Part shown: piece after piece, positions 1 through 7,574 of the stretch | How positions within the stretch are numbered: the stretch's first letter is position 1 | How the letters are laid out: every line of letters begins with the position of its first letter | Assembly: GCA_017616475.1 (NCBI GenBank) | Contig: JAFZYD010000018.1 | Location: 1 to 42,399, forward strand | Reading direction: 5' to 3' | Source: Bacteroidales bacterium | GTDB lineage: Bacteria; Bacteroidota; Bacteroidia; Bacteroidales; UBA932 | Length of the DNA stretch: 42,399 nt | The notes under the pieces: model-generated | What the model saw: the letters and a program-made list of their open reading frames with translations, nothing else | The model's database searches: none | Told to the model about the DNA's origin: nothing | Position numbers and translations under genes: made by a program

Positions 1-258
1 CCGCCACGGCCGCCGCAGGGTTTCTCCCGCCCGTCCACCACTATGCAGACACCCCGCCGCGCCCCGGATCCCGACTTCAAGCCGGACCGCCCCGAGAGCA
101 TCCGCGTGGGGATGAAGGTGCTGCACAACATATTCGGGCCGGGCGAAATAATCAGCATCGAGGGAACCGGATCGGATGCGAAAGCAATTTTTAAGACCGA
201 ATCCGGCGAAATAAAAAAACTTTTACTTAAATTCGCAAAACTCAAGATAATCGGGTGA
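1..258 (+). CDS. UvrD/PcrA-type ATP-dependent DNA helicase, C-terminal end only (partial)
   Basis: The reading frame is open from base 1 and stops at 258, so only the last 85 residues are in the window. The tail has the pattern of the small C-terminal domain of PcrA/UvrD: VGMKVLHNIFGPGEI, then a strand with acidic and glycine residues, then IKKLLLKFAKL. In this family that domain contacts RNA polymerase or other partners, while the helicase motifs lie upstream, outside the window. The segment just before it is rich in proline and arginine and looks like the usual flexible linker. An internal ATG at 43 is not a credible start because it would leave only the tail. The family call rests on the tail alone. 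Confidence 0.8.
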   Translation, partial: PPRPPQGFSRPSTTMQTPRRAPDPDFKPDRPESIRVGMKVLHNIFGPGEIISIEGTGSDAKAIFKTESGEIKKLLLKFAKLKIIG

Positions 259-324
259 TTCACGGCATAAATTTTGCGAGTAATCACTTCGAATTTTTCA
301 TAGTTTAGGTTATGGTTAAGGTAG

Positions 325-356
325 GAGGCCGCGTCGCTGCTTTAGCGGGCGGCCTC
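325..356. terminator. Bidirectional hairpin between the helicase gene and yraN
   Basis: Arms GAGGCCGC (325-332) and GCGGCCTC (349-356) are perfect complements, with an inner stem CGCT (335-338) and AGCG (344-347). It lies between two convergent genes and is flanked by short T-rich sequence, as expected for a shared terminator. Confidence 0.65.
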
Positions 357-364
357 TGAATCTT

Positions 365-730
365 TTACCCCAGCGCATCAAAAGCGTCTGGCATATAATT
401 AATCTCGAGGATGCTCTCCCCGTCCACCAAAACCGTCACCACGTCGAATTTTATCTCCTTGCTTGTAGGGTGCTGGGCATACAGCGCCTTGGCCGCCCGG
501 ATCAGCTTGCGTCGCTTGTCGGCCGTTACGTTCTCGCCCGGGTCAAAGCCGGTGCCCGCGTGCAGCGTCTTTACCTCGACAATGCGCACGCTGCGCTCAT
601 CTTCCATCACCAAATCAATTTCCAGATGGCCGCACCGCCAGTTGCGGGCGACGAGTGTCAGCCCGGCATCCTGCAGATACCCGGCCGCTGCGCTTTCTCC
701 CCTTCGTCCCAGCTCTCCTTTACCGTTCAT
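365..730 (-). CDS. yraN: YraN/UPF0102 family predicted endonuclease-like protein
   Basis: This is a 121-residue protein of the normal family length. It carries the family signature in order: GRRGE (Glu12), YLQDAGL, RNWRCG, LEIDLV (Glu37, Asp39) and VEVKT (Glu52, Lys54). The Asp...Glu-x-Lys arrangement is the PD-(D/E)xK nuclease core. YraN members are predicted cytoplasmic nucleases related to Holliday-junction resolvases, but their cellular role is not settled. It is the last gene of a minus-strand run tmk, DoxX-like, yraN; its ATG directly abuts the stop codon of the gene before it, so translational coupling is likely. A hairpin at 325-356 lies just downstream. Confidence 0.9.
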   Translation of the reverse strand: MNGKGELGRRGESAAAGYLQDAGLTLVARNWRCGHLEIDLVMEDERSVRIVEVKTLHAGTGFDPGENVTADKRRKLIRAAKALYAQHPTSKEIKFDVVTVLVDGESILEINYMPDAFDALG

Positions 731-1933
731 TTACTCTTTCTTTTTGTAGAAAACAAAGAATTTAAGCAGACAAAGCAATATAAAAATCACCGCCACAATT
801 TCCACCACCATCCGCTGGCGGTTGAGGCTCATAAGCAGCGTGAGGTCGGCATCTTTGTCGCCAAAGAAGTTCACCTCTGGGTTGACAGCCCTGGTGCGGG
901 TCCATTTGCGCACAATAACTCCGTCGTCCAGATAAGTCACGCCGCCGTTGGAGCGGTTCAAGGTCATAAGCAATTTGAGGTCTGCGCGGTTCACGGGGCA
1001 ATCGTCCGGCACGCATTCCATATTGTCCGCGGCCACCAGCACGAAATCCATTCCCTGGGCCTGCGCGGCGTCGCGCACCCTGGCAACCGCGTCGGGGCTC
1101 TTGCGGCAGAGCTTGTCGGGGTGGTAAACCGACATAAGCAGCAACTTGCGGCGGGTCAGAATATCTTCTGTAATATCGTATCCTTGAGGACTTTCAATCA
1201 AGAAATCGGCGTCCGAAGCATTGGCGTTGCGGCCGCCAGGGGCGGTGGTGGTCACGGCCTCCACAAAGGTCCAGGTGGAATCGGGCAGATTCTCCAGGGT
1301 GAATTGTTCCGTGCGGCCGTCCTTCTCGTATATGAATTCTGTTTCGTATTGCGGCACGGACTCTGCCTGAGGCTCGGATTTTATTTCGCTGCCTATTTTA
1401 TATGCAGTGAATTCCACCAGCGGCGACCACATAAAAATCTGCAGCAGCACAGCCACCGCAAGGCCGGCAAACAGCCCCAGGAATATCCACTCCCATACCG
1501 GATAGCGGAACTCGGTTATCCGCTTGCGGAAGGCAAATATTATTATTGCGCACGGCAGCAGCACAAGGTTTTTGTAGAATGTCTGCCAGTTGGTAAGATG
1601 CACCGCCTCGCCAAAGCAGCCGCAGTCTTCTATCGGGTTGAAGATGGCCAGATATAGCGTAAGCAACGTGAAGACCGATATCATAACCAGCGCGATGCCG
1701 GAGGCGAAACGGAGCCGCAGGCGCAGCAGCAGCGCTATACCGGTGAGAAACTCCAGAAGCGAGAGGGCGATGCCCAGCACCAGCGACGCGGGTGCCATAA
1801 AGCCGCAGTGAAACGCGAGCAGGTACTCCTTGATAATGAGCGAAGTGCCCACCGGCGCCAGCAGCTTCACGAAGCCGGAGAACACCAGCACTACGCCTAA
1901 AATGAGTCTGCAAAACCGCGCGATGCCTTTCAT
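731..1933 (-). CDS. DoxX/MauE-like membrane protein of the Bacteroidota BT_3928 type
   Basis: The 400-residue protein has about five hydrophobic segments in its first 175 residues, a soluble region from about 190 to 370, and a last membrane segment near the C-terminus followed by Lys-rich residues. The N-terminal half contains NPIEDCGCFGEA, the Cys-Gly-Cys-Phe-Gly signature of MauE/DoxX-like proteins, which are linked to quinone or disulfide chemistry at the membrane. The soluble part (LLLMSVYHPDKLCRK and on) loosely recalls a thioredoxin-like fold but lacks a clear CxxC. Its start overlaps the tmk stop by 4 nt (ATGA) and yraN follows with no gap. A role in membrane redox homeostasis is inference. 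Confidence 0.75.
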   Translation of the reverse strand: MKGIARFCRLILGVVLVFSGFVKLLAPVGTSLIIKEYLLAFHCGFMAPASLVLGIALSLLEFLTGIALLLRLRLRFASGIALVMISVFTLLTLYLAIFNPIEDCGCFGEAVHLTNWQTFYKNLVLLPCAIIIFAFRKRITEFRYPVWEWIFLGLFAGLAVAVLLQIFMWSPLVEFTAYKIGSEIKSEPQAESVPQYETEFIYEKDGRTEQFTLENLPDSTWTFVEAVTTTAPGGRNANASDADFLIESPQGYDITEDILTRRKLLLMSVYHPDKLCRKSPDAVARVRDAAQAQGMDFVLVAADNMECVPDDCPVNRADLKLLMTLNRSNGGVTYLDDGVIVRKWTRTRAVNPEVNFFGDKDADLTLLMSLNRQRMVVEIVAVIFILLCLLKFFVFYKKKE

Positions 1934-2598
1934 AGCTTGCTCTTAATCTTTTCGAAGATGGGCTCCGGCGGGAGAATCTGCCCCGTTTCGGGGTCGGCGC
2001 AATCTATGCGGATAAAGCTCTCGTCACCATCGCAGCACTCGCTGTAAACGGCGCGCACCTTCTTCTGGAACTCTATATCTGCCTCGTGGATATCCTGCGC
2101 ACCGTCCAGATAATCACGGTCGCTACCGGTGCGCTGATGGTGCAACCTGGACTCCACGAACCCGATGGGAACATCCAGGAAGAGATTCAAATCTGGCTTG
2201 GGAATGCCAAATATGTTGTATTCCAAGTTGAAAATCCACTCGCGCAGCTTGAGCGCCTTTTCCCGGTCCGCCAGTTTGGAGGTCTGGAAGGCGATGTTGC
2301 TGTATACATAGCGATCCAGCACCACGCAGCAGCCGTCGGAGAGCCACTGACGTATTTGCTCTGCCGCAGCGCGGCGGTCCTCCGCGAACAACAGCGCCAC
2401 CAACTGCGGGTGCACCGCATCGTTGCCGCCGTACTCCCCTTTCAAGAAGTTAGAAATCAACTCGCCGTATACCGGCGCATCGTACCTGGGGAAATGCAGG
2501 TACCGCAACTTGTCGCCCCTTTCTTGCAGATAATCGCACAGCATCTTGAGCTGCGTGGACTTCCCCGCCCCGTCCAATCCTTCTAGAACTATCAGCAT
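1930..2598 (-). CDS. tmk: Thymidylate kinase
   Basis: The protein phosphorylates dTMP to dTDP with ATP in the cytoplasm, an essential step of DNA precursor synthesis. It shows the P-loop GLDGAGKST at residues 7-15, the DRYVYSNIAFQ segment typical of the dTMP-binding DR motif, and an Arg/Asp-containing lid region (RTGSDRDYLDG). I chose the ATG at 2598, giving 222 residues, because the family starts a few residues before the P-loop strand (MLIVLEGLDG); an upstream in-frame start at 2628 would add ten unrelated residues and run into the promoter. It overlaps the DoxX-like gene by 4 nt and is divergent from folP. Confidence 0.95.
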   Translation of the reverse strand: MLIVLEGLDGAGKSTQLKMLCDYLQERGDKLRYLHFPRYDAPVYGELISNFLKGEYGGNDAVHPQLVALLFAEDRRAAAEQIRQWLSDGCCVVLDRYVYSNIAFQTSKLADREKALKLREWIFNLEYNIFGIPKPDLNLFLDVPIGFVESRLHHQRTGSDRDYLDGAQDIHEADIEFQKKVRAVYSECCDGDESFIRIDCADPETGQILPPEPIFEKIKSKL

Positions 2599-2617
2599 AT
2601 TCGCGTCACTTTTTAAG

Positions 2618-2625
2618 TATCTTTG
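2618..2625 (+). promoter_or_regulatory. -7 promoter box for folP
   Basis: TATCTTTG matches TAnnTTTG and ends 26 nt before the folP ATG at 2652. It lies back-to-back with the tmk box with no base between them. Confidence 0.55.
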
Positions 2626-2633
2626 CAAATATA
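2626..2633 (-). promoter_or_regulatory. -7 promoter box for tmk operon
   Basis: The minus strand reads TATATTTG, matching the Bacteroidota -7 consensus TAnnTTTG, with 27 nt between it and the tmk ATG. It directly abuts the folP box on the other strand. No convincing -33 element was seen. Confidence 0.5.
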
Positions 2634-2651
2634 ACTTTTTTCTTCGGGATT

Positions 2652-3461
2652 ATGGATGCCAATTTAAAGATAATGGGCATCGTGAATATCAATCACGATT
2701 CGTTCTATTGCGGCAGCCGCGTGAGCGGGGTGCGGCAGTTCAACGCCCGGGTGCGGAAGTTGATTGCCGGCGGGGCGGATGCTATCGACATCGGGGCTTG
2801 TTCGTCGCGGCCGGGGAGCGAATATCCCGGTGTGGCGGAGGAGTGGCGGCGGCTGGAGCCGGTGCTGCGGGCGGTGCGCCGGTATTTCCCCGGGCAGCTG
2901 ATTTCCATTGACACTTTTTCTGCCGATATTGTGCAGCGCGCGTTCGACATTATAGGGCCGTTTATGGTGAACGACATCACCGCCGGGCAGAGCGACCCCG
3001 AACTGCTGCCGCTGGTATCGCGGCTCGGGTTGCAGTACATCGCTATGCACAACCAGAACCCGCCGGCCATCGAGGGTAAAGAAATACGCCGATTATCCGA
3101 CGGCGAAGGAGACATCGTGGCCCGCGTGGCAGGGTTCTTCCGCAATTTCGAGAAGCGCGCCGCAGAGGCCGGATTGAACGACTGGATCCTGGACCCCGGC
3201 TTCGGCTTTGGCAAAGATGTGGACGAGAATCTCGAACTTCTGGACCGCCTGGACGAACTGAAAGTCTTCGGCCGCGAAATACTGGCCGGCATCTCCCGCA
3301 AGCGAATGACCTACCAGAGGCAGGGCACAAAACCTGAAGACGACGAGACCCTCGCCGAGACCCGCCGTCTTCAAGATATTGCCGTCGAGCGCGGCGCCAC
3401 CTGGCTACGTGTTCACGATGTCGGAGGCATCACGCCGGGCAGAGCCTGCGCAATGAATTGA
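2652..3461 (+). CDS. folP: Dihydropteroate synthase
   Basis: The enzyme condenses 6-hydroxymethyl-dihydropterin diphosphate with p-aminobenzoate in folate synthesis and is the sulfonamide target. Visible family signatures are MGIVNI, DSF, AIDIGACSSRPGSE, SIDTFSA, VNDITAG, AMHNQNPP, ILDPGFGFGK, GISRKRM and the terminal RVHDV. Two things are odd. The first loop reads NINHDSF where the family normally has N-x-T-P-D-S-F. After RVHDV (253-257) the usual final helix is missing: the protein ends in twelve residues, of which 261-269 are encoded by an interspersed repeat (3433-3544). The core looks complete, so activity is likely. It is monocistronic, divergent from tmk and convergent with korB. Confidence 0.92.
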   Translation: MDANLKIMGIVNINHDSFYCGSRVSGVRQFNARVRKLIAGGADAIDIGACSSRPGSEYPGVAEEWRRLEPVLRAVRRYFPGQLISIDTFSADIVQRAFDIIGPFMVNDITAGQSDPELLPLVSRLGLQYIAMHNQNPPAIEGKEIRRLSDGEGDIVARVAGFFRNFEKRAAEAGLNDWILDPGFGFGKDVDENLELLDRLDELKVFGREILAGISRKRMTYQRQGTKPEDDETLAETRRLQDIAVERGATWLRVHDVGGITPGRACAMN

Positions 3462-3544
3462 TTGCTCCCTGTCGCTCAGTCGTGCCTCCTTCGCTAGCGC
3501 CGGTCGCAACCCAATTCATTGCCTCCGGCTATTTCTGCCCGGCG
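3433..3544. repeat. Interspersed inverted-repeat element, copy A (short centre)
   Basis: The 112-bp element has perfect 11-bp terminal inverted repeats, CGCCGGGCAGA (3433-3443) and TCTGCCCGGCG (3534-3544), and inner complementary decamers CAATGAATTG (3451-3460) and CAATTCATTG (3512-3521). Its reverse complement matches the copy at 27241-27431: one arm agrees over about 55 bp and the other over 37 bp with one mismatch, while the centres differ. It overlaps the 3' end of folP and ends 6 bp before the korB stop. The palindromic arms could act as a two-way terminator. Confidence 0.85.
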
Positions 3545-3550
3545 CAATAA

Positions 3551-4564
3551 TTACTTCACTTCCCAGGTTGAGCCGGAATGCAGTAATTCATCTACTGAGT
3601 GAACCTTGGCGGCTGCGGTAACTTCCTGAAGCTGTTTTTCCACGTTCTCGTCGTAGGTAGAATCCTCTACGTTGCGGATTACGCCCAGAGCCACTGGCAG
3701 GTCGCCCTTCATATCGATGAGCATACTGTGCAGGAATGTGTCGCGAGTGTCGGCGTGGTGCACGAGGATATCGTCTATAGTGTAGCCGTCCTGGCCAATG
3801 GTCACCGCCTTGAGGGCGCCGTTCTCCAGCACAAGGCCCTTGTCGTTGTTCGCGCCGAAAATCATCTTCTCGCCGTCGCGAAGGAAAATGGTGCGGTCGG
3901 CACGAACCTCACGCGCGCTTATTGCAGCGTGCGCTCCGTCGTTGAAAATCATACAGTTCACCAGCATCTCGCACACCGACGCACCCTTGTGCAGCGCTGC
4001 GGCCAGAAAGATGTCCGGATTGTTCTTGATGTCGACGTCAAGGCCGCGGGCAAAGAAGGTGCCGCGGGCGCCCAGAACCAGCTGGCCCGGGGTGAACGGA
4101 TTCTCCACCGTGCCGTAAGGCGAGGTCTTGGTGATGGCGCCGAACTTTGACGTGGGGCTGTACTGCCCCTTGGTGAGGCCGTAAATTTGATTATTGAAGA
4201 GGATTATGTTAAGATCAACATTGCGGCGGATTGCGTGGATAAAGTGATTGCCGCCGATTGCCAGCGCATCACCGTCGCCGCACGCCTGCCAAACGCAAAG
4301 CTCCGGATTGGCCACCTTGAGGCCGGTGGCAATGGGAGTGGCGCGGCCGTGAATGCTGTGGAACCCGAAGGTGTCCATATAGTACGGGAGACGGCTCGAG
4401 CAACCTATGCCCGAAACCACCACGAACTTCTCCTTGTCTTTGCCCAGCGCCTCGGCCACTGCGGGCAAAGAACGCTGAAGCGCTGCCAGAACCGCGTGGT
4501 CACCGCAACCGGGACACCAACGCACTTCCTGATTACTCTTGAAGTCTTGTGCAGTATATTTCAT
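3551..4564 (-). CDS. korB: 2-oxoacid:ferredoxin oxidoreductase, beta subunit (KorB type)
   Basis: This is the thiamine-diphosphate-binding subunit of an enzyme that oxidatively decarboxylates a 2-oxoacid (2-oxoglutarate most likely) to the acyl-CoA while reducing ferredoxin, in the cytoplasm of anaerobes. Residues 1-25 include WCPGCGDHAVL, and the TPP/Mg motif region reads GDGDALAIGGNHFIHAIRRN followed by NIILFNN. GIGCSSRLPYY and HGRATPIATGLK are also typical. The 337 residues are a normal length. A strong Shine-Dalgarno-like AGGAGG overlaps the TAG stop of korA and sits 8 nt before the ATG, which supports this start and coupled translation. Substrate specificity cannot be read from sequence alone. 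Confidence 0.92.
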   Translation of the reverse strand: MKYTAQDFKSNQEVRWCPGCGDHAVLAALQRSLPAVAEALGKDKEKFVVVSGIGCSSRLPYYMDTFGFHSIHGRATPIATGLKVANPELCVWQACGDGDALAIGGNHFIHAIRRNVDLNIILFNNQIYGLTKGQYSPTSKFGAITKTSPYGTVENPFTPGQLVLGARGTFFARGLDVDIKNNPDIFLAAALHKGASVCEMLVNCMIFNDGAHAAISAREVRADRTIFLRDGEKMIFGANNDKGLVLENGALKAVTIGQDGYTIDDILVHHADTRDTFLHSMLIDMKGDLPVALGVIRNVEDSTYDENVEKQLQEVTAAAKVHSVDELLHSGSTWEVK

Positions 4565-4576
4565 AATGTCACCCTC

Positions 4577-6412
4577 CTATAATTGTTCTTTTGCAGCGTC
4601 CACCAGCTCCTTCACAATGAAGGGCTGACCCTGCACCTTGTTGTACTGTGCATACTCGAACTGCGGGATGCGTGCGCGCAGATAGTCGGCAAACTGGCCG
4701 CTGTTGAGCTCGCACACCATAATCTTCTTGAAACCCTTGAAAACCTCCGCGGTGTTCTTGGGGAGAGGATTGATGTAATCGAAGTGCGCCAGCGACACGC
4801 TAGCCCCCTCTGCCTGCAGCTGTTTGGCGGCGGTGTACAGATGGCCGAAGGTGCCCCCCCAGCCCACCAGCAGCAGGTCGCCCTGCTTGCCGCCGATAAC
4901 CTCGAGGTCGGGAATGCAATCTGCCACGGCGGCCACCTTGGCGGCGCGCTGGGCAACCATAAACTCATGATTCTCCGGGTCGGAAGAGATAGTGCCGGCG
5001 GGATTCTTCTCCAGACCGCCCACCCGGTGTTCCAGACCGGCCTTGCCGGGGATTGCCCAACTGCGGACTTTGGTCTTGGGGTCGCGCTCGAACGGCTTGA
5101 AAGCCCCCTCGCAGCTCTCGATAATGGGCGGCTTGATGGCGGGATAATCTTTCATTGAGGGGATGCGCCACGGCTCGCTGCCGTTGCCCAGGAAGCCCTC
5201 GGTGAGGAGGATTACGGGCATCATATGCTCCAGAGCCAGCTTGGCGGCTGTAAAGGCTGCGTCAAAGCAGTTGGACGGAGAGTGCGCTGCGACAATGCAG
5301 ATGGGGCACTCGCCGTTGCGGCCGTAGAGGGCCTGCGCCAGGTCGGTCTGCTCCGTCTTGGTGGGAATACCGGTGGAGGGGCCGCTGCGCTGCACGTCCA
5401 CTATTACCAGCGGAAGCTCGGTTATCATAGCCAGGCCCATCGCCTCGCTCTTAAGGCTCAAGCCGGGGCCGGAAGTGGTGGTAACCGCCAGGGAACCGCC
5501 GTACGCCGCACCTATTGCGGTGCATATTCCGGCAATCTCGTCCTCCGCCTGCATCGTCTTCACGTTCAGGTTCTTATGAATCGCAAGTTCTTCCAGTATG
5601 GCGGTCGCGGGGGTAATAGGGTAAGAGCCGCAGAAGAGCGGGAGGCCCGCCTTCTCCGCTGCCGCAATCAGACCCCAGGCCACCGCCTGGTTGCCGTTGA
5701 TGTTGCGGTAGGTGCCCTTCGGCAGATCGGCCGGCGCCACAGTGTAAGTGTTGGCGATAGCCTGTATGTTGGCGGCGTAGTTGAAGCCGTCGAACAGCAC
5801 CTTTTTGTTGGGTTCCACCAACTGCGGTTTCTTTTTACCGAACTTCTTCTCCAGATATGCGTAGGTATACTCCAGGGGACGGTTGAACATATAGAAACAC
5901 ATTCCCAAGGTGAACATATTCTTGGATCGGAGTATCGATTTGGGATCCAGGCCACTGTCGGCCAGACTCTCCTTGGTGAGCGAGGTGATGGGGGCCCAGA
6001 TTATGTTGCGGTCCTCTATGTGGAGCTCGGTAACGGGGTCGTCCGTGGTGAAACCGGCTTTCTTTAAAAGCGCCTCGTTAAAGGCGTCCACATCCACGAT
6101 TATGGTCGCGGTGCTCTTGGCCCACTTGGCGTTGGCCTTGAGTGCGGCGGGGTTCATTGCCACCAGCACGTCGCAGAAATCGCCGGGGGTATTCACACCC
6201 TCGCTGCCTATATGCACCTGGAAGCCGGAAACGCCCGACACGGTGCCCTGGGGAGCGCGTATTTCCGCCGGATAGTCGGGGAAAGTGGAAATTTCGTTGC
6301 CATAGAGCGCCGACGCGTCGGCGAACAAGGTTCCGGTGAGCTGCATTCCGTCTCCGGAATCGCCCGCAAACCTTATGACAACATCCTTTGCGTCAATTAC
6401 TTTGTGATTCAT
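4577..6412 (-). CDS. korA: 2-oxoacid:ferredoxin oxidoreductase, fused gamma-alpha subunit (KorA type)
   Basis: The 611-residue protein joins the gamma domain (about 1-190, with VIRFAGDSGDGMQLTG and VSGFQVHIGS) to the alpha/pyrimidine-binding domain (from about 215, with GNQAVAWGLIAAAEKAGL, YPITPAT, TTTSGPGLSLKSEA and DVQRSGPSTGIPTKTEQ). With KorB it forms the 2-oxoacid:ferredoxin oxidoreductase. The start at 6412 (MNHKVIDAKDVV) is preferred; an upstream ATG at 6445 would place translation inside the hairpin at 6436-6467. Upstream lie that hairpin and a 13-bp palindrome, so this two-gene operon probably has its own promoter, although no clear TAnnTTTG box is visible. Confidence 0.93.
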   Translation of the reverse strand: MNHKVIDAKDVVIRFAGDSGDGMQLTGTLFADASALYGNEISTFPDYPAEIRAPQGTVSGVSGFQVHIGSEGVNTPGDFCDVLVAMNPAALKANAKWAKSTATIIVDVDAFNEALLKKAGFTTDDPVTELHIEDRNIIWAPITSLTKESLADSGLDPKSILRSKNMFTLGMCFYMFNRPLEYTYAYLEKKFGKKKPQLVEPNKKVLFDGFNYAANIQAIANTYTVAPADLPKGTYRNINGNQAVAWGLIAAAEKAGLPLFCGSYPITPATAILEELAIHKNLNVKTMQAEDEIAGICTAIGAAYGGSLAVTTTSGPGLSLKSEAMGLAMITELPLVIVDVQRSGPSTGIPTKTEQTDLAQALYGRNGECPICIVAAHSPSNCFDAAFTAAKLALEHMMPVILLTEGFLGNGSEPWRIPSMKDYPAIKPPIIESCEGAFKPFERDPKTKVRSWAIPGKAGLEHRVGGLEKNPAGTISSDPENHEFMVAQRAAKVAAVADCIPDLEVIGGKQGDLLLVGWGGTFGHLYTAAKQLQAEGASVSLAHFDYINPLPKNTAEVFKGFKKIMVCELNSGQFADYLRARIPQFEYAQYNKVQGQPFIVKELVDAAKEQL

Positions 6413-6435
6413 AGTATTTGTTTGGTATAATGCAA

Positions 6436-6467
6436 GTGAGGGCAATCAGATTTCTGATTCCCCTCAC
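6436..6467 (-). terminator. Hairpin between ompH and korA
   Basis: Arms GTGAGGGCAATCAG (6436-6449) and CTGATTCCCCTCAC (6454-6467) pair with one mismatch around a 4-nt loop. It lies downstream of the nadK-uppS-bamA-ompH run. No U-tract follows on the minus strand, so it may be an attenuating or mRNA-protecting hairpin instead of an intrinsic terminator. Confidence 0.5.
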
Positions 6468-6480
6468 TGTAACTGTTACA
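6468..6480. promoter_or_regulatory. 13-bp palindrome upstream of korAB, possible operator
   Basis: TGTAACTGTTACA is a perfect palindrome around one central base. It abuts the hairpin at 6436-6467 and lies about 56 bp upstream of the korA ATG. The half-site GTAAC is also found in the palindrome before hicAB. No regulator can be named. Confidence 0.3.
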
Positions 6481-6506
6481 TTCTGCGTGACAGGCAGCTT
6501 CGGAGA

Positions 6507-7046
6507 CTACTGGATTTGGGCGGGAGCGACCTTTTCTGCAGGCACGCCGAGGGCGGCCTTTGCAAGAGGGAGCAGGTCCAAACTCTGAGCCTCGTTGTAG
6601 TATGCCAGAGGATTTGCAGAAATTTCGAACACATAGGAGAGGCCTTTCTCCTTGGCTATCTTTGCGATGGCGCCTTTTGCCTTCTCAAAGATGGGGGCCA
6701 GGAGGTTCTGCTCCAGCTGTGCCAGATCCTGCTGCGCTGTCTGCTGGAACTGCTGGATGCGCTGGCTCATCTCCTGCAGCTCGGACTCCTTGGACTGCTT
6801 GATAGCGTCGGTCCAGGTAGCCTGCTTCTGCATATATGTGTTGTACTTATTGTTGAATTCCGTCTGCATCGATTCCATCTCCTCCATCAAATCTTTCTGA
6901 TATGCCTGGAGTTGCTTCACCGCAGAATCTCTTTCAGACATCAAGCTTACCAGTTCCTGAGTGTTGATGTGGCCGAATTTAATGTTCTGGGCAGAAAGTG
7001 AGAGGGCGAAAGACGCCAACAATAAAACAAGTGCAAGTTTCTTCAT
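6507..7046 (-). CDS. OmpH/Skp-like periplasmic chaperone (second of tandem pair)
   Basis: This 179-residue protein has a signal peptide (MKKLALVLLLASFALSLSAQ), the FGHINTQEL segment that opens OmpH domains, and a long Gln/Glu/Lys-rich coiled coil (about 40-125) followed by the globular end (GLSYVFEISANPLAYYN). Skp-like proteins hold unfolded outer-membrane proteins in the periplasm until the BAM complex inserts them. It is the last gene of the run nadK, uppS, bamA, ompH, ompH; the gap to the paralogue upstream is 9 bp. A short Ala/Pro-rich tail follows the domain. A hairpin lies downstream. Confidence 0.88.
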   Translation of the reverse strand: MKKLALVLLLASFALSLSAQNIKFGHINTQELVSLMSERDSAVKQLQAYQKDLMEEMESMQTEFNNKYNTYMQKQATWTDAIKQSKESELQEMSQRIQQFQQTAQQDLAQLEQNLLAPIFEKAKGAIAKIAKEKGLSYVFEISANPLAYYNEAQSLDLLPLAKAALGVPAEKVAPAQIQ

Positions 7047-7055
7047 AATAGTAGG

Positions 7056-7562
7056 TTATCTTAAATAATTAATTACTGCATCGGTAAGATCATACTTGGA
7101 ATTCTTGTAAACGATGCCGGTGGTCACGGTCACGTCGAGCACCATAGAGCACCCTCTGGACTCCGCAACCTTCTTAATGGCATCCTCTACAACCTCCTGG
7201 ATGGGGGAGATGAGCTTGGTGGAACGTTTTGTAAGAACGCCGTTCTCGCCAAAATAGTTCTCTTCCTTCTCCTTTACAGCCTTCTCCTTTGCGATTATTT
7301 CGTTCTCCTTTGCCTGCTGGCTGGCAGCGGACAGGGAGGCCTTCTTGCCCATATAGTCGCGGTAAAGCGCGTCAATGGCATCTACATCCTTCTGGATTTC
7401 GGCCTTGTATTTTTCTGCGAGATTGTTAAGTTCATTCTGTGCATCGATATATTCCTGTATGCAACTCAGGATCTTCTCCGTATCGACATAGCCCACCGAC
7501 TGAGCGGTAGCGGTAAACACTGACATAAAGCAGATTGTGAGAATTACAAATACCTTTTTCAT
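7056..7562 (-). CDS. OmpH/Skp-like periplasmic chaperone (first of tandem pair)
   Basis: The 168-residue product has a signal peptide ending near TATAQ, then VGYVDTEKILSCIQEY, the typical start of the OmpH domain, a coiled coil of about 80 residues, and a C-terminal segment GCSMVLDVTVTTGIVYKN. It is a diverged paralogue of the next gene downstream. The gene starts 12 bp after the bamA stop codon, so bamA and both chaperones are very probably co-transcribed. This bamA-ompH order is widespread in Gram-negative bacteria and supports a role in outer-membrane protein transit. Confidence 0.88.
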   Translation of the reverse strand: MKKVFVILTICFMSVFTATAQSVGYVDTEKILSCIQEYIDAQNELNNLAEKYKAEIQKDVDAIDALYRDYMGKKASLSAASQQAKENEIIAKEKAVKEKEENYFGENGVLTKRSTKLISPIQEVVEDAIKKVAESRGCSMVLDVTVTTGIVYKNSKYDLTDAVINYLR

Positions 7563-7574
7563 ATCGCTTAAGTT

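Noticed and set aside
470..1657. A 395-codon plus-strand frame opposite yraN and the DoxX-like gene
   Set aside because: It is a shadow of the DoxX-like coding region, and its His-rich translation has no family pattern.
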